Assembly: GCF_014042365.1 (NCBI RefSeq)
Contig: NZ_JACEZS010000001.1
Location: forward strand, 124,001-188,000
Direction: 5' to 3'
DNA from: Rugamonas fusca
Lineage (GTDB): Bacteria > Pseudomonadota > Gammaproteobacteria > Burkholderiales > Burkholderiaceae_D
DNA: 64,000 nt
Below are positions 42,781-51,755 of this stretch, in pieces. The notes under the pieces are model-generated. The model was given only the letters and a program-made list of their open reading frames with translations, did no database searches and was not told the origin of the DNA. Both the position numbers and the translations under genes were made by a program. How positions within the stretch are numbered: the stretch's first letter is position 1; every line of letters begins with the position of its first letter.

Positions 42781-42826
42781 GTTTCGCCCAATATCCGCAG
42801 CATTCACCACACATCCACAGGCTGTC

Positions 42827-43972
42827 ATGATATCCAAACCACTCCATCCTGCCGCGACCCGATGCGGCCAACTGTTGCTGCTGGCGGGCGCGCTGGTGGC
42901 CGGCTCCTCGCCCGCGGGCGCGCAAGGCGCGGCGGAAGAGATCATCAAGCTGGACGCCACCCAGCAGCGCCGCGCAGGCGTGCAGACCGTGGCCGCGGGC
43001 GCGCCGTCGCAGGACGGCGGCGGCCAGCAACTGGCCGGCACGGTGGTGGCGGCGCCGGAGGGCACGGCAGTCCTGAGCAGCATCGTGGCAGGCGTGGTGC
43101 AGCAAGTCCATGTGAGTCCGTTGCAGGAGGTGCGGGCCAATACCCCGGTCGTCACCCTGTTCAGCCAGCAGCTGGTGGAGTGGCAGCGTGACTACCTGCA
43201 ATTGGCCACCCAGGCCACGCTGGCGCAGCGCAAGCTGACCCGCGATGAGGCCTTGTTCGCCGATGGCGTGATCGCGCGCTCGCGGCTGGAGGAGAGCCGG
43301 GCCGCCGCCACCCAGGCCGCCGTGATGGCCAGCGAGCGGCGCCAGGCCCTGCGCGCGGCCGGCATGGGGCAAGCCCAGTTGCTGCGATTACTCGAAAAGC
43401 AGGCCATGTCGCCCGCGCTGACGCTCACGGCGGGCGCCGCCGGCACCCTGCTGGAATTGCCGCTCTCGCCGGGCCAGCGGGTGGAAGCGGGCGCGCCGCT
43501 GGCCCGCATCGCCAAGTCCGGCGCGCTGTGGCTGGAGTTGCAGGCCACGCCCCAGCTGGCCGCGCAACTGCGGGTGGGCGACGCGGTACAGGTGGCCGGT
43601 TGCGGCGCTGCCCGCGTGCAGGCGCTGTCGCCACATCTTAACGCCGGCAACCAGAGCGTGCTGGTACGGGCGCGCATGGAGCACGATGGCGGCTGCGTGA
43701 AGTTGAACCAGTATGTGCAGGCCACGGTGGCGGCCAAGCCGGCCGGCGGCGTGCTGCTGCCAGCATCGGCCCTGGTGCGGCGCGGGGCGGCCAGCTATGT
43801 GTTCGTGCAGCGCACTACGGGCTTCACGCCGGTGCCGGTCACGGCAACGCCAGCGGGCGCCGACACCATGTGGATCCAGGGCAGGCTGCCGGCCGGCAGC
43901 CAGGTCGCAGTGCGCGGCGTGGCCGCCATCAAGGGCGCCTGGCTGGGATTGGGCGCGGAAGGGGGCAAGTGA
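42827..43972 (+). CDS. Efflux RND transporter periplasmic adaptor subunit
   Basis: The 381-residue protein has a signal peptide (about 1-32, ending GAQG). It then shows the membrane-fusion protein order: a barrel-sandwich hybrid (AVLSSIVAGVVQQVHVSPLQEVRANTPVVTLF), a helical hairpin (about 110-170), the second lipoyl half (TAGAAGTLLELPLSPGQRVEAG), a beta-barrel and a membrane-proximal domain. It links the inner-membrane pump to the TolC-like channel. Its TGA overlaps the pump ATG (TGATG), and the whole operon is co-directional to 48635. There is no clear His/Met metal-binding N-terminus. Confidence 0.92.
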   Translation: MISKPLHPAATRCGQLLLLAGALVAGSSPAGAQGAAEEIIKLDATQQRRAGVQTVAAGAPSQDGGGQQLAGTVVAAPEGTAVLSSIVAGVVQQVHVSPLQEVRANTPVVTLFSQQLVEWQRDYLQLATQATLAQRKLTRDEALFADGVIARSRLEESRAAATQAAVMASERRQALRAAGMGQAQLLRLLEKQAMSPALTLTAGAAGTLLELPLSPGQRVEAGAPLARIAKSGALWLELQATPQLAAQLRVGDAVQVAGCGAARVQALSPHLNAGNQSVLVRARMEHDGGCVKLNQYVQATVAAKPAGGVLLPASALVRRGAASYVFVQRTTGFTPVPVTATPAGADTMWIQGRLPAGSQVAVRGVAAIKGAWLGLGAEGGK

Positions 43973-46900
43973 TGCTCGAACGCCTGATCGCATTCGCGCT
44001 GTCGCAGCGCCTCCTGATGCTGGTGTTGACGCTGCTGCTGGGCGCGGCCGGCGTGCAGGCGCTGCGTGGCCTGCCGATCGACGCCTTTCCCGACGTCTCC
44101 GGCACGCAGGTCAAACTGATCATGAAGGCGCCCGGCATGACGCCGGAGGAAGTGGAGGCGCGCATCGTGGCGCCGATCGAGCAGGAATTGCTCGGCATTC
44201 CGCGCCAGGTCATGCTGCGTTCGCAGTCCAAGTACGCCATCGCCGATGTGACGCTCGATTTCCAGGACGGCACGGACGTGTTCTGGGCCCGCCAGCAGGT
44301 CAGCGAAAGGCTGGCCGGCGTGCTCAAGGATCTGCCGTCCAACGTCGTCGGCGGCCTAGCGCCCATCACCACGCCGCTTGGTGAAGTGTTCATGTTCACC
44401 ATTGAAGGTCCATTGTCATTGACCGAAAAGCGCACACTGCTTGACTGGACCATCCGTCCGCAACTGCGCGGCATCGCCGGTGTGGCCGAAGTGAACACGC
44501 TAGGTGGCATGGTGCGCAGCTTCGAAGTGGTGCCGGACGTGACGGCCCTGGCCGCGCGGCGCCTGTCGCTGTCGCAGTTGCAGGCCGCGCTGGAGAACAA
44601 CAACCGCAACGATGGCGCCGGGCGCCTGGGCGCGGGCGAGGAATCGCTGCTGGTGCGCAGCGACGGCAATATCCGCACGCTGGACGACGTGCGCGCCATC
44701 AGCGTGGCCTCACGCGAGGGCATGACGGTGCGGGTGGGTGACGTGGCCACCGTCCGTGTCGGCCAGTTGACCCGCTACGGCAGCGTGACCGAGAACGGCA
44801 AGGGCGAGGCGGTGGAGGCGCTGGTGCTGTCCATGCGCGGCGCCAACGCGCAGCAGGTGGTGAACGAGGTGCGCGACAAGCTGGCGCAAATCGGCAAGAC
44901 CCTGCCCGCCGGGACCAGCATCAAGACCTTCTATGACCGGGGTAACCTGGTGGAACGGGCCGTGGGCACCGTCACCTCCGCCCTGGGCGAGGCCACCGTG
45001 CTGGTGGTGCTGCTGCTGTATCTGTTCCTCGGCAACCTGCGCTCGGCGCTGGTGGTGGCGTGCATCCTGCCGCTGGCCGCGCTGGGCACCTTCGTGCTGA
45101 TGCAGGCCTATGGGCTGAGCGCCAACCTGATGTCGCTGGGCGGGCTGGCCATCGCCATCGGCATGCTGGTGGATGCGGCCGTCGTCGTAGTGGAGAACAT
45201 TGAGGCGCACGGTAATGCACAAGGCCCGAAGCTGGCGCGCCTGCACGTGATCTACCGCGCCGTGCGCGAGGTGGCCTTGCCGGTGACGGCCGGCATGCTG
45301 GTCATCATGATCGTGTTCCTGCCGCTGCTGTCGCTGCAAGGACTGGAGGGCAAGCTGTTCGGGCCGGTGGCGCTGACCATCATTTTCGCGCTGGCCGCGT
45401 CCTTGCTGCTGTCGCTGACGGTGATCCCCGTGCTGGCCTCGCTGCTGCTGAAGGACCATCACGGCGACGCGCCCCGGCTGGTGCAATGGCTGGAGCGCCA
45501 GTACCGCAAGCTGCTGGCGGCGGCGCTGGCACATGGCCGCAAGGTGGCCGCGGGGGCGGTGGTCGCGCTGGTGCTGGCGGCCGTGCTGTTCCCCTTCATC
45601 GGCAAGTCCTTCATGCCCACCCTGGACGAAGGCGACATCATCATGCAGGTCGAGAAGCTGCCTTCGGTGAACCTGCAGGAATCGGCGCGGCTGGACATGG
45701 CGCTGCAGGAGCGCATCCTGGCCCAGGTGCCGGAGGTGTCGCGCATCGTCGCCCGCCTCGGTTCCGACGAGTTGGGGCTGGACCCCATGGGCCTGAACGA
45801 GACGGACAGCTTCCTCGTGCTGAAGCCGCGCGCCCAGTGGCGCAGCCAGGACAAGGAAGTGCTGATCGACGCCCTGCGCGCGGCCACGGCGGGCTTCCCC
45901 GGCCTGAACATCAGCTTTACCCAGCCGATCGAGATGCGCACGTCGGAAATGCTGTCCGGCGTGCGGGGTGACCTGGCCGTGAAAATCTACGGCCCGGACT
46001 TGAAGAAGCTGGGTGAACTGGCCGACGCGGTGGTGGCCGCCGTGCAGGCCGTCCCCGGCAGCGAGGACGTGCTGACCATCAAGAACAGCGGCGTCCAGTA
46101 CCTGCAGGTGGAGCTGGACCGCGCCGCCGTGGGCCGCGCCGGCCTCCATGGCGACCAGGTGCAGAACGATTTGCGCACGCTGGTGGAAGGCCGCACGGTG
46201 GGTGTGGTGGTGGAGCAGGGCCGCCGCCTGCCCTTGCTGCTGAGGGGCCCGGACGAGTTGCAACGCTCGCCGGACCTGTTCCAGCAACTGCGCCTGCCGC
46301 AGGAGGGGGGCGAAGCACTGGCGCTGGGCCAACTGGCGGCGCTGCGCATGGTGGACGGCCCCGTCAAGGTGGAGCGCGAGAACGGGGCGCGCATGGTGGT
46401 GGTGCGCGCCAACGTGCGGGATCGCGACCTGGTGGGCTTTGTCGACGAAGCCAAGGCGCGGGTGGCCAAACAGGTTGCGCTGCCTCCCGGCTACCGCATG
46501 GCCTGGGGCGGCCAGTTCGAGAACCAGCAGCGTGCGGCGGCCCGGCTGGGCATGGTGGTGCCGGTGGCGCTGGCGCTGATCTTCCTGCTGCTGTTCGCCA
46601 CCCTGCACAGCGTGCGCCAGGCCTTGCTGGTGTTCGTGAACATCCCGTTCGCGCTGGTGGGTGGCGTGGTGGCCCTGGCCGTGACGGGGCAATACCTGTC
46701 CGTGCCGGCATCCGTTGGCTTCATCGCGTTGATGGGTATCGCGGTGCTGAACGGGCTGGTGATGATCACCTGCTTCAACCAGTTGCTGGCGCGCGGCATG
46801 CCGCTGGCCGAGGTGGTGGTGGAAGGGGCGTTGCGCCGCTTGCGTCCCGTGCTGATGACGGCCTGCATCACGGCCTTCGGCCTGGTGCCGCTGCTGCTGG

Positions 46901-47034
46901 CCAGCGGGCCCGGTTCGGAAATCCAGAAGCCGCTGGCCATCGTTGTCACGGGCGGCCTGCTGAGCGCAACGTCGCTGACCCTGATCCTGTTGCCGCTGCT
47001 GTTCCGCCGCTTCGGCGTGCCGCGGCAAGGCTGA
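43972..47034 (+). CDS. Heavy-metal efflux RND pump (CzcA/CusA family)
   Basis: The 1020-residue inner-membrane pump begins LERLIAFALSQRLLMLV and shows GLPIDAFPDVSGTQVKLIM, the HME-RND signature. Twelve membrane helices and two large periplasmic loops are visible. The helix-4 motif reads GLAIAIGMLVDAAVVVVEN; it keeps the second Asp and the Glu but has Ile/Ala where CzcA has its first Asp (xDFG), like the CusA/HME4 type. It exports metal ions with proton antiport; a monovalent (Cu/Ag) substrate is suggested but unproven. Confidence 0.94.
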   Translation: MLERLIAFALSQRLLMLVLTLLLGAAGVQALRGLPIDAFPDVSGTQVKLIMKAPGMTPEEVEARIVAPIEQELLGIPRQVMLRSQSKYAIADVTLDFQDGTDVFWARQQVSERLAGVLKDLPSNVVGGLAPITTPLGEVFMFTIEGPLSLTEKRTLLDWTIRPQLRGIAGVAEVNTLGGMVRSFEVVPDVTALAARRLSLSQLQAALENNNRNDGAGRLGAGEESLLVRSDGNIRTLDDVRAISVASREGMTVRVGDVATVRVGQLTRYGSVTENGKGEAVEALVLSMRGANAQQVVNEVRDKLAQIGKTLPAGTSIKTFYDRGNLVERAVGTVTSALGEATVLVVLLLYLFLGNLRSALVVACILPLAALGTFVLMQAYGLSANLMSLGGLAIAIGMLVDAAVVVVENIEAHGNAQGPKLARLHVIYRAVREVALPVTAGMLVIMIVFLPLLSLQGLEGKLFGPVALTIIFALAASLLLSLTVIPVLASLLLKDHHGDAPRLVQWLERQYRKLLAAALAHGRKVAAGAVVALVLAAVLFPFIGKSFMPTLDEGDIIMQVEKLPSVNLQESARLDMALQERILAQVPEVSRIVARLGSDELGLDPMGLNETDSFLVLKPRAQWRSQDKEVLIDALRAATAGFPGLNISFTQPIEMRTSEMLSGVRGDLAVKIYGPDLKKLGELADAVVAAVQAVPGSEDVLTIKNSGVQYLQVELDRAAVGRAGLHGDQVQNDLRTLVEGRTVGVVVEQGRRLPLLLRGPDELQRSPDLFQQLRLPQEGGEALALGQLAALRMVDGPVKVERENGARMVVVRANVRDRDLVGFVDEAKARVAKQVALPPGYRMAWGGQFENQQRAAARLGMVVPVALALIFLLLFATLHSVRQALLVFVNIPFALVGGVVALAVTGQYLSVPASVGFIALMGIAVLNGLVMITCFNQLLARGMPLAEVVVEGALRRLRPVLMTACITAFGLVPLLLASGPGSEIQKPLAIVVTGGLLSATSLTLILLPLLFRRFGVPRQG

Positions 47035-47064
47035 GAGAAAGAATGAACAGAAAATGAGCAGAGA

Positions 47065-47391
47065 ATGACCATGACGACCGATACGAACTACGAGGCCATG
47101 CTGACGCTGGCCATTCCCGGCGCGCTGGAGGGCGACGTGCTGGATTTCCTGCTGCTCCACCCGGAGCAGGCGCCCGGATTCTCCGTGGTGGACGCCCACG
47201 GCATGGGCCAGGGCGCCACCCTGCATACGACGCTCGAGCAGGTGCAGGGCCGATGCCGCCGCAAGCTGGTGCACGTGGTGGGCACCGTGGACGGCCTGAA
47301 AACGCTGGTGGCCGCGCTGGCGGCGGAACTGCGCAACGCGGAAGTGGCGTGGTGGCTCACGCCAGTGCTCGCGTTCGGGAGGATGGTATGA
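47065..47391 (+). CDS. DUF3240 family protein
   Basis: This 108-residue protein matches DUF3240, which occurs almost only inside heavy-metal RND operons: LTLAIPGALEGDVLDFLLLHP at the start and a ferredoxin-like/PII-like beta-alpha pattern to the end. There is no signal peptide. It lies 30 nt after the pump and overlaps the TolC-like gene by 4 nt (ATGA). It may be a cytoplasmic regulatory or metal-sensing partner of the pump. Confidence 0.88.
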   Translation: MTMTTDTNYEAMLTLAIPGALEGDVLDFLLLHPEQAPGFSVVDAHGMGQGATLHTTLEQVQGRCRRKLVHVVGTVDGLKTLVAALAAELRNAEVAWWLTPVLAFGRMV

Positions 47392-48635
47392 AGCGCATCG
47401 CGGCCTTATCGATATGCGCGCTGCTGGCGAGCGCACCGGCCTTTGCCCAGCACCCGGCCGAGCCGGGGCTGGCGCTGCTGCCGCCCGAAGCCACGGTGCG
47501 CCAGGTGCTGGCCGCCATGCCACAGTTGCGCGAGGTGGCTTTGCAGGGTGAATTGGCGCAGGCCACCAAGGCGGGGCTGGAGGCTGGCCGGCACGAATGG
47601 ACGGTGCGCGCCGGTATGAGCACGCGCAACGAGCTGGCCGGCCCCACGTGGCGCGAGCAGGAACTGGCGCTGGAGCGGCCCGTGCGCTGGTTTGGCAAGG
47701 CGGCCCAGGATGCGGCCATCGGCGCCACCGGCGTGGCCGTGGCGCAGGCGGCGCACGAGGATGCGTGGCATGAAGCGGGACGGGCCCTGATGACGGACTG
47801 GTTCGCCGCCGTGCGCGAGAACGTGGCGGTGGCACGGCTGGAGCAGCAGCACGCGCTGGCCGGGCAACTGGTGCGCATCGCTGTCCAGCGGGTCAAGGCG
47901 GGCGACGGTGCGGCGCTGGAGCAATTGCAGGCCGAGACGGAGCAGTCGCGCGTGGCGGCGCAGTTGCAGCAGGCGCGCCAGCGGGGCGCGCTGGCGCAGC
48001 AGCTGTTGCACTCGACTTATCCGGGCTTGCCGGCCGCGCCGGTGGCGGACTTGCCGGTGCCGCCCGAGCCCCAGGGCACGGCCGACAGCTGGGTCGCCAG
48101 CATCGTGGGCCACAATCACGAGCTGGAACTGGCCGAATCGGAGGCGCAACTGGCCGCGCAGCAGGCACGCCGCACCAGCGCCGAGCGCATGCCCGATCCG
48201 ACCGTGACCGTGCGCGCCAGCCGCGAACGGGGCGGACAGGAACGGGTGCTGGGCGTGATGCTGTCGGTGCCGCTGCCGGGCGCCGGCCGCGGCGCGGACA
48301 CGCGTGCCGCCACCGCGCGCGCCGGGCAGGCCAGGGAGCGGCTGGACATGGCGCGCATCCGGGTCGATGCGGCGGCGCGCCGGGTGGTGCTCGACAGTGG
48401 CCACAGCCGCCAGATCTGGCAGACCATGGACAGCATCGCCCAGCAAAGCGAGCGCCAGGCGGCGCTGATGATGAAAGCCTACGCGGCCGGTGAAATCAGC
48501 TTGAGCGAGGCGTTGCTGGCGCGCCGGCAGGCACTGGATGCGGCGCTGGCCGCCCAGACGGCCCAGCTGGATGCACTGCAGGCGTACGCGCGGCTCAAGC
48601 TCGACGCCCATATGCTGTGGGCATTCGAGGAGTGA
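47388..48635 (+). CDS. TolC family outer-membrane efflux protein
   Basis: ATG 47388, preceded by GGGAGGA, gives 415 residues with a signal peptide (1-20, ending AFAQ). The body is two long-helix repeats typical of OEP proteins (AIGATGVAVAQAAHEDAWHEAGRALMTDWF, and AVQRVKAGDGAALEQLQAETEQSRVAAQLQQA). It is somewhat shorter than TolC and lacks an obvious N-terminal lipid Cys, as in CzcC-like members. It forms the outer-membrane exit duct for the RND pump of this operon. Confidence 0.9.
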   Translation: MKRIAALSICALLASAPAFAQHPAEPGLALLPPEATVRQVLAAMPQLREVALQGELAQATKAGLEAGRHEWTVRAGMSTRNELAGPTWREQELALERPVRWFGKAAQDAAIGATGVAVAQAAHEDAWHEAGRALMTDWFAAVRENVAVARLEQQHALAGQLVRIAVQRVKAGDGAALEQLQAETEQSRVAAQLQQARQRGALAQQLLHSTYPGLPAAPVADLPVPPEPQGTADSWVASIVGHNHELELAESEAQLAAQQARRTSAERMPDPTVTVRASRERGGQERVLGVMLSVPLPGAGRGADTRAATARAGQARERLDMARIRVDAAARRVVLDSGHSRQIWQTMDSIAQQSERQAALMMKAYAAGEISLSEALLARRQALDAALAAQTAQLDALQAYARLKLDAHMLWAFEE

Positions 48636-48649
48636 AGGCCCGCCCTCCG

Positions 48650-50248
48650 TCAGGCCGCGCCGCCCGTCCCGGACGCGCGTTGCTGGGCGATGGGCAGCAC
48701 GATCTCCACGCACAGGCCGCCCTCGGGCCGGTTGCTGGCCGTGATGCCGCCGCCGAGCGCCTGCAACACGTGCTGGGCGATGGCCAGGCCCAGGCCGTGG
48801 CCATCCGTATCGTTGCGCGTGTTGGCGGACCTGAAGAAGGGCTGGAAGATGGATGCCAGTTCTTCCACCGCCACACCGGGCCCGTTATCGAGCACGCGGA
48901 TGCACAGCTGGCGCGCGTGGTCCCGTGGCCGCAGCTCAAGCCGCACGGTGCCGCCTTCGGGACTGTGCTTGATGGCGTTGCGCACCACGTTCTCGATGGC
49001 GCGCGCCAGCAGGTCGGCCTGGCCGATCACCACCACGTCGGCTTCGCCGTCGCATGTCACGCTGCGGTGCTGGCTGGACGCCTCGAAGCCGGCGTCGTCC
49101 ACGATCTGCTGCAACAGGTCGGCCATGCTGATTTCCTCCTGCCCCGCACCAAGCGCGCCCGCTTCCAGCCGCGATAGCGTCAGCAATTCGCCCACCAGCT
49201 TGTCCATCCGGACGCTCTCGCGTTCGATGCGGGCCATCGAGGACGCCATCTTTTCCGGTTGCTGGTGCGCCAGACCGATGGCCGCCTGCAGGCGCGCCAG
49301 CGGCGAACGCAGTTCGTGCGAAACGTCATGCAACAGGCGGGTCTGGCCGTCGATCAGGCTGCGCAGGCGCGCCGTCATGCGGTCGAAATCGCGCCCCAGG
49401 TCGTTCAGCTCCGTGCCGCGCTTGCCCGACGCGTCGACAAAGCGCGGCGCCAGGTCGCCGCCGGCGGCCGCCTCGAACGCGGCACGCAATGCCCGGATCG
49501 GGCGTGAAAAGTACCATGCCAGCAGCACCGCGAACAACAGGCTGGCCAGGATGGCCGCCACGATGGGGACGTAGGGCGCCAACGGCTGGAAGCGGGGATT
49601 GCGGCCATCGGGCGGCGGGCCGGCGTGTGGTGGATGGCCGTCGCTTTCGGCGCCGGGCGGCGGCATGTGCGGCGCGCCACCATCGGGCGTGGGCCGTTCG
49701 CCACCGTCGCGTGGCATTGGCGGCGGCCCGCCGGGACCGTCGCCGGGACCATGGCGCGGTGGTTCTCCCATGCGCGGGTCGGCCAGGCCGGCCAGCAGCG
49801 GATTGGGATAACCGCCGTCGAATCCGCGCAGGCGCTCGTGGGAGGGCAGGAACAGCAGGTAGTGCCGGCCGCCGCCATCGCCGGCACCGCGCACGTCGCG
49901 CACATCGCGTACAACAGGGCGGGCATCGTCTTCTTTCAGCAAGGCCCGCGCCTCGGCCAGCATCGCCGGGCTGACGGCGCGCCCCAGCAGTTCCTGGCCC
50001 TGGGCATCGACGGCGTACACGCGGTGGTGCCGCATGGACGCCAGCAGGCCGCGCAGCGCCTCGGCACCACCGAATTGCAGCGTGGCGGCGGCCGAGTTGA
50101 TGGCCATTTCCGCCGGCGGGCTGGTATCGATGACGGTGCCGGCGGCTGCGTTGCGGTTCTTGAGCCATACGGCGCCGCCGATGCCGACCGTGGCTGCCAG
50201 TTGGGCCAGCAGGATGGAGAGGAAGAACTTCCAGAACAGGCGGCCCAC
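48650..50248 (-). CDS. Sensor histidine kinase, CpxA-like, with Pro/Gly/His-rich periplasmic insert
   Basis: The 532-residue kinase has membrane helices at about 8-28 and 225-247. Its periplasmic region ends with a long low-complexity stretch (159-217) full of GPP, DGG and HxPP words, with several His and Met. HAMP, the H-box LLHDVSHELRSPLARLQ (phospho-His near 310) and the N/G boxes (VVRNAIKHSP, VLDNGPGVAVEEL, GHGLGLAIAQHVL) follow. It lies 3 nt after a CpxR-like regulator. The insert has no counterpart in classical CpxA and may bind metal or sense chaperone contact. Confidence 0.9.
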   Translation of the reverse strand: MGRLFWKFFLSILLAQLAATVGIGGAVWLKNRNAAAGTVIDTSPPAEMAINSAAATLQFGGAEALRGLLASMRHHRVYAVDAQGQELLGRAVSPAMLAEARALLKEDDARPVVRDVRDVRGAGDGGGRHYLLFLPSHERLRGFDGGYPNPLLAGLADPRMGEPPRHGPGDGPGGPPPMPRDGGERPTPDGGAPHMPPPGAESDGHPPHAGPPPDGRNPRFQPLAPYVPIVAAILASLLFAVLLAWYFSRPIRALRAAFEAAAGGDLAPRFVDASGKRGTELNDLGRDFDRMTARLRSLIDGQTRLLHDVSHELRSPLARLQAAIGLAHQQPEKMASSMARIERESVRMDKLVGELLTLSRLEAGALGAGQEEISMADLLQQIVDDAGFEASSQHRSVTCDGEADVVVIGQADLLARAIENVVRNAIKHSPEGGTVRLELRPRDHARQLCIRVLDNGPGVAVEELASIFQPFFRSANTRNDTDGHGLGLAIAQHVLQALGGGITASNRPEGGLCVEIVLPIAQQRASGTGGAA

Positions 50249-50251
50249 GGC

Positions 50252-50944
50252 TTAGTCCTTGATCAACTGGTAGCCCTGGCGGTACACGGTCTGCAGGCAG
50301 GAGCGGCCGTCGGCGATGGTGCCCAGCTTGTGCCGCAGGCTGCTCAAATGGACGTCGATGTTGCGGTCGAAGCGGGCCATGGGCCGGCCCAGGCCCTGTT
50401 CGGACAGGGTGTTCTTGCTGACGGGCCGCCCGGCGTTGCGGGCCAGGACTTCGAGCAGGTTGAATTCGGTGCTGGTCAGCTGCAGCTTGACGCCGGCCCA
50501 GGCGGCGCGCCGTTGTTCCGGCCACATGGTGAGCTGGCCGACCGTGAGCGTGGCGAGGCCGCCGCTGGCATCGGCCGGCACGGCCTGGGCGCGGCGCAGG
50601 ATGGCGCGGATGCGGGCCGTCAGCTCGCGCGGGGTGCAGGGCTTGGCCACGTAATCGTCCGCGCCCAGTTCCAGGCCGACGATACGGTCCGTGTCGTCGC
50701 CGCGCGCTGTCAGCATCAGGATGGGCAGCTGGCTGCTGGTGCGGATGCGGCGCAGGGTTTCCAGTCCGTTCATACGCGGCATCATCACGTCGAGGATGGC
50801 GATCGCATAGAGTCCCGTGAGCGCTTCGGCCGTGCCGGCTTCGCCATCGTGGACGGCCTTGACGTCAAAGCCTTCCTGCTCCAGGTATTCCTGGAACATG
50901 CCTATCAGTTCAACATCGTCATCTATCAGCAGTACTTTGCTCAT
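50252..50944 (-). CDS. cpxR: OmpR-family response regulator, CpxR-like
   Basis: The 230-residue regulator has a receiver domain (KVLLIDDDVEL, phospho-Asp in AILDVMMPRM near 52, Lys in YVAKPCTPREL) and a winged-helix output domain (LTSTEFNLLEVLARNAGRPVSK, then NIDVHLSSLRHKLG). The NIDVHLSSLRHKLG recognition region and the LGADDYVAKP context are CpxR-like. Perfect GTAAA-N5-GTAAA boxes lie in the divergent intergenic region, which strongly supports the assignment. Confidence 0.9.
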   Translation of the reverse strand: MSKVLLIDDDVELIGMFQEYLEQEGFDVKAVHDGEAGTAEALTGLYAIAILDVMMPRMNGLETLRRIRTSSQLPILMLTARGDDTDRIVGLELGADDYVAKPCTPRELTARIRAILRRAQAVPADASGGLATLTVGQLTMWPEQRRAAWAGVKLQLTSTEFNLLEVLARNAGRPVSKNTLSEQGLGRPMARFDRNIDVHLSSLRHKLGTIADGRSCLQTVYRQGYQLIKD

Positions 50945-51010
50945 CGCAGCGTGGGTGGGGCAGTGTGGATGCGGCCATCATAACGCAAGCGGCGAGCCTC
51001 CCGGCCCGGT

Positions 51011-51080
51011 TTTACCCGCTTTTACATGAGCGCAGGCCATCGTCTTTACACGGATTTACCTTGTCCTAACGGCGCTTTAC
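51011..51080 (-). promoter_or_regulatory. CpxR boxes (two perfect, one degenerate)
   Basis: On the minus strand GTAAA-N5-GTAAA occurs at 51025-51011 and again at 51059-51045, both exact matches to the CpxR consensus. A third, weaker pair covers 51080-51066 (one perfect and one 3-of-5 half). They lie in the 187-bp region between the cpxR-like gene and the Spy-like gene, and probably regulate both. Confidence 0.88.
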
Positions 51081-51131
51081 ACCTCCCGGCCAGAAAATGG
51101 CGGCTCCAATGCATAACCAAGGAGCTCTGTC

Positions 51132-51713
51132 ATGAATATCAAGAAAACCAAGCTGCAAGCACTCCTGCTGGCCGCGATGCTGGCCCTGCCGCTGGCCGCC
51201 AATGCCGACGTGGCCGCGATGGCCGATGGCGCGCCGGGCGCCGGCCCATTGTGTGGGCATCCTCCCGGTCCCGGCGTGGATGACGGCCATCCGATGCGCG
51301 GGCCGGAAGCCATGCGCGGTGGCCCCGCCATGCCGGGCATGATGCCGTTCGGCGGTCCCGGCATGGCCGGTGAACCACCGTTCCTGCGCGGCCTGGACCT
51401 GAGCGAAGCGCAGCAGGACAAGGTGTTCGCCATCCTGCATGCGCAGGAACCCTACCTGCGCGACCAGGGTAAGGCCGCCGCCAAGGCCCATGCCGCGCTG
51501 CGCGAACTGGCGCATGGGGCGCAGTACGACGACGCCAAGGCCGCGTCGCTGGCCCAGGCTGGCGCCCAAGCCATGGCCAACATCATGCTGCAGCACGTGC
51601 GCATGGAGCAGAAGCTGCTGGCGCTGTTGACGCCGGAGCAGCGCAAACAGCTCGACGAGCGCGGGCGCCCGCAGGATCAGCCACGCCAGCCGCTCCGCGC
51701 CCCGCGCCAATAA
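51132..51713 (+). CDS. Spy/CpxP family periplasmic chaperone-like protein
   Basis: The 193-residue product has a signal peptide (about 1-25, ending ANA-DVA), then a Gly/Pro/Met/His-rich segment (about 36-80). A helical domain with two LTxxQ-type motifs follows: LSEAQQDKV near 90 and LLTPEQRKQLDE near 165. Spy and CpxP are periplasmic chaperones or Cpx inhibitors induced by envelope stress and metals. The upstream CpxR boxes fit this. The low-complexity segment resembles that in the neighbouring sensor kinase. Confidence 0.85.
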   Translation: MNIKKTKLQALLLAAMLALPLAANADVAAMADGAPGAGPLCGHPPGPGVDDGHPMRGPEAMRGGPAMPGMMPFGGPGMAGEPPFLRGLDLSEAQQDKVFAILHAQEPYLRDQGKAAAKAHAALRELAHGAQYDDAKAASLAQAGAQAMANIMLQHVRMEQKLLALLTPEQRKQLDERGRPQDQPRQPLRAPRQ

Positions 51714-51755
51714 CCAACCCTACGCATTCCACGCCCCCCAATTCAGGAGAACACG

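Noticed and set aside
44710..47835. Long minus-strand open frame opposite the RND pump.
   Set aside because: It is a shadow of the pump and TolC-like genes; composition is His/Gln/Arg-rich with no domain or RBS.
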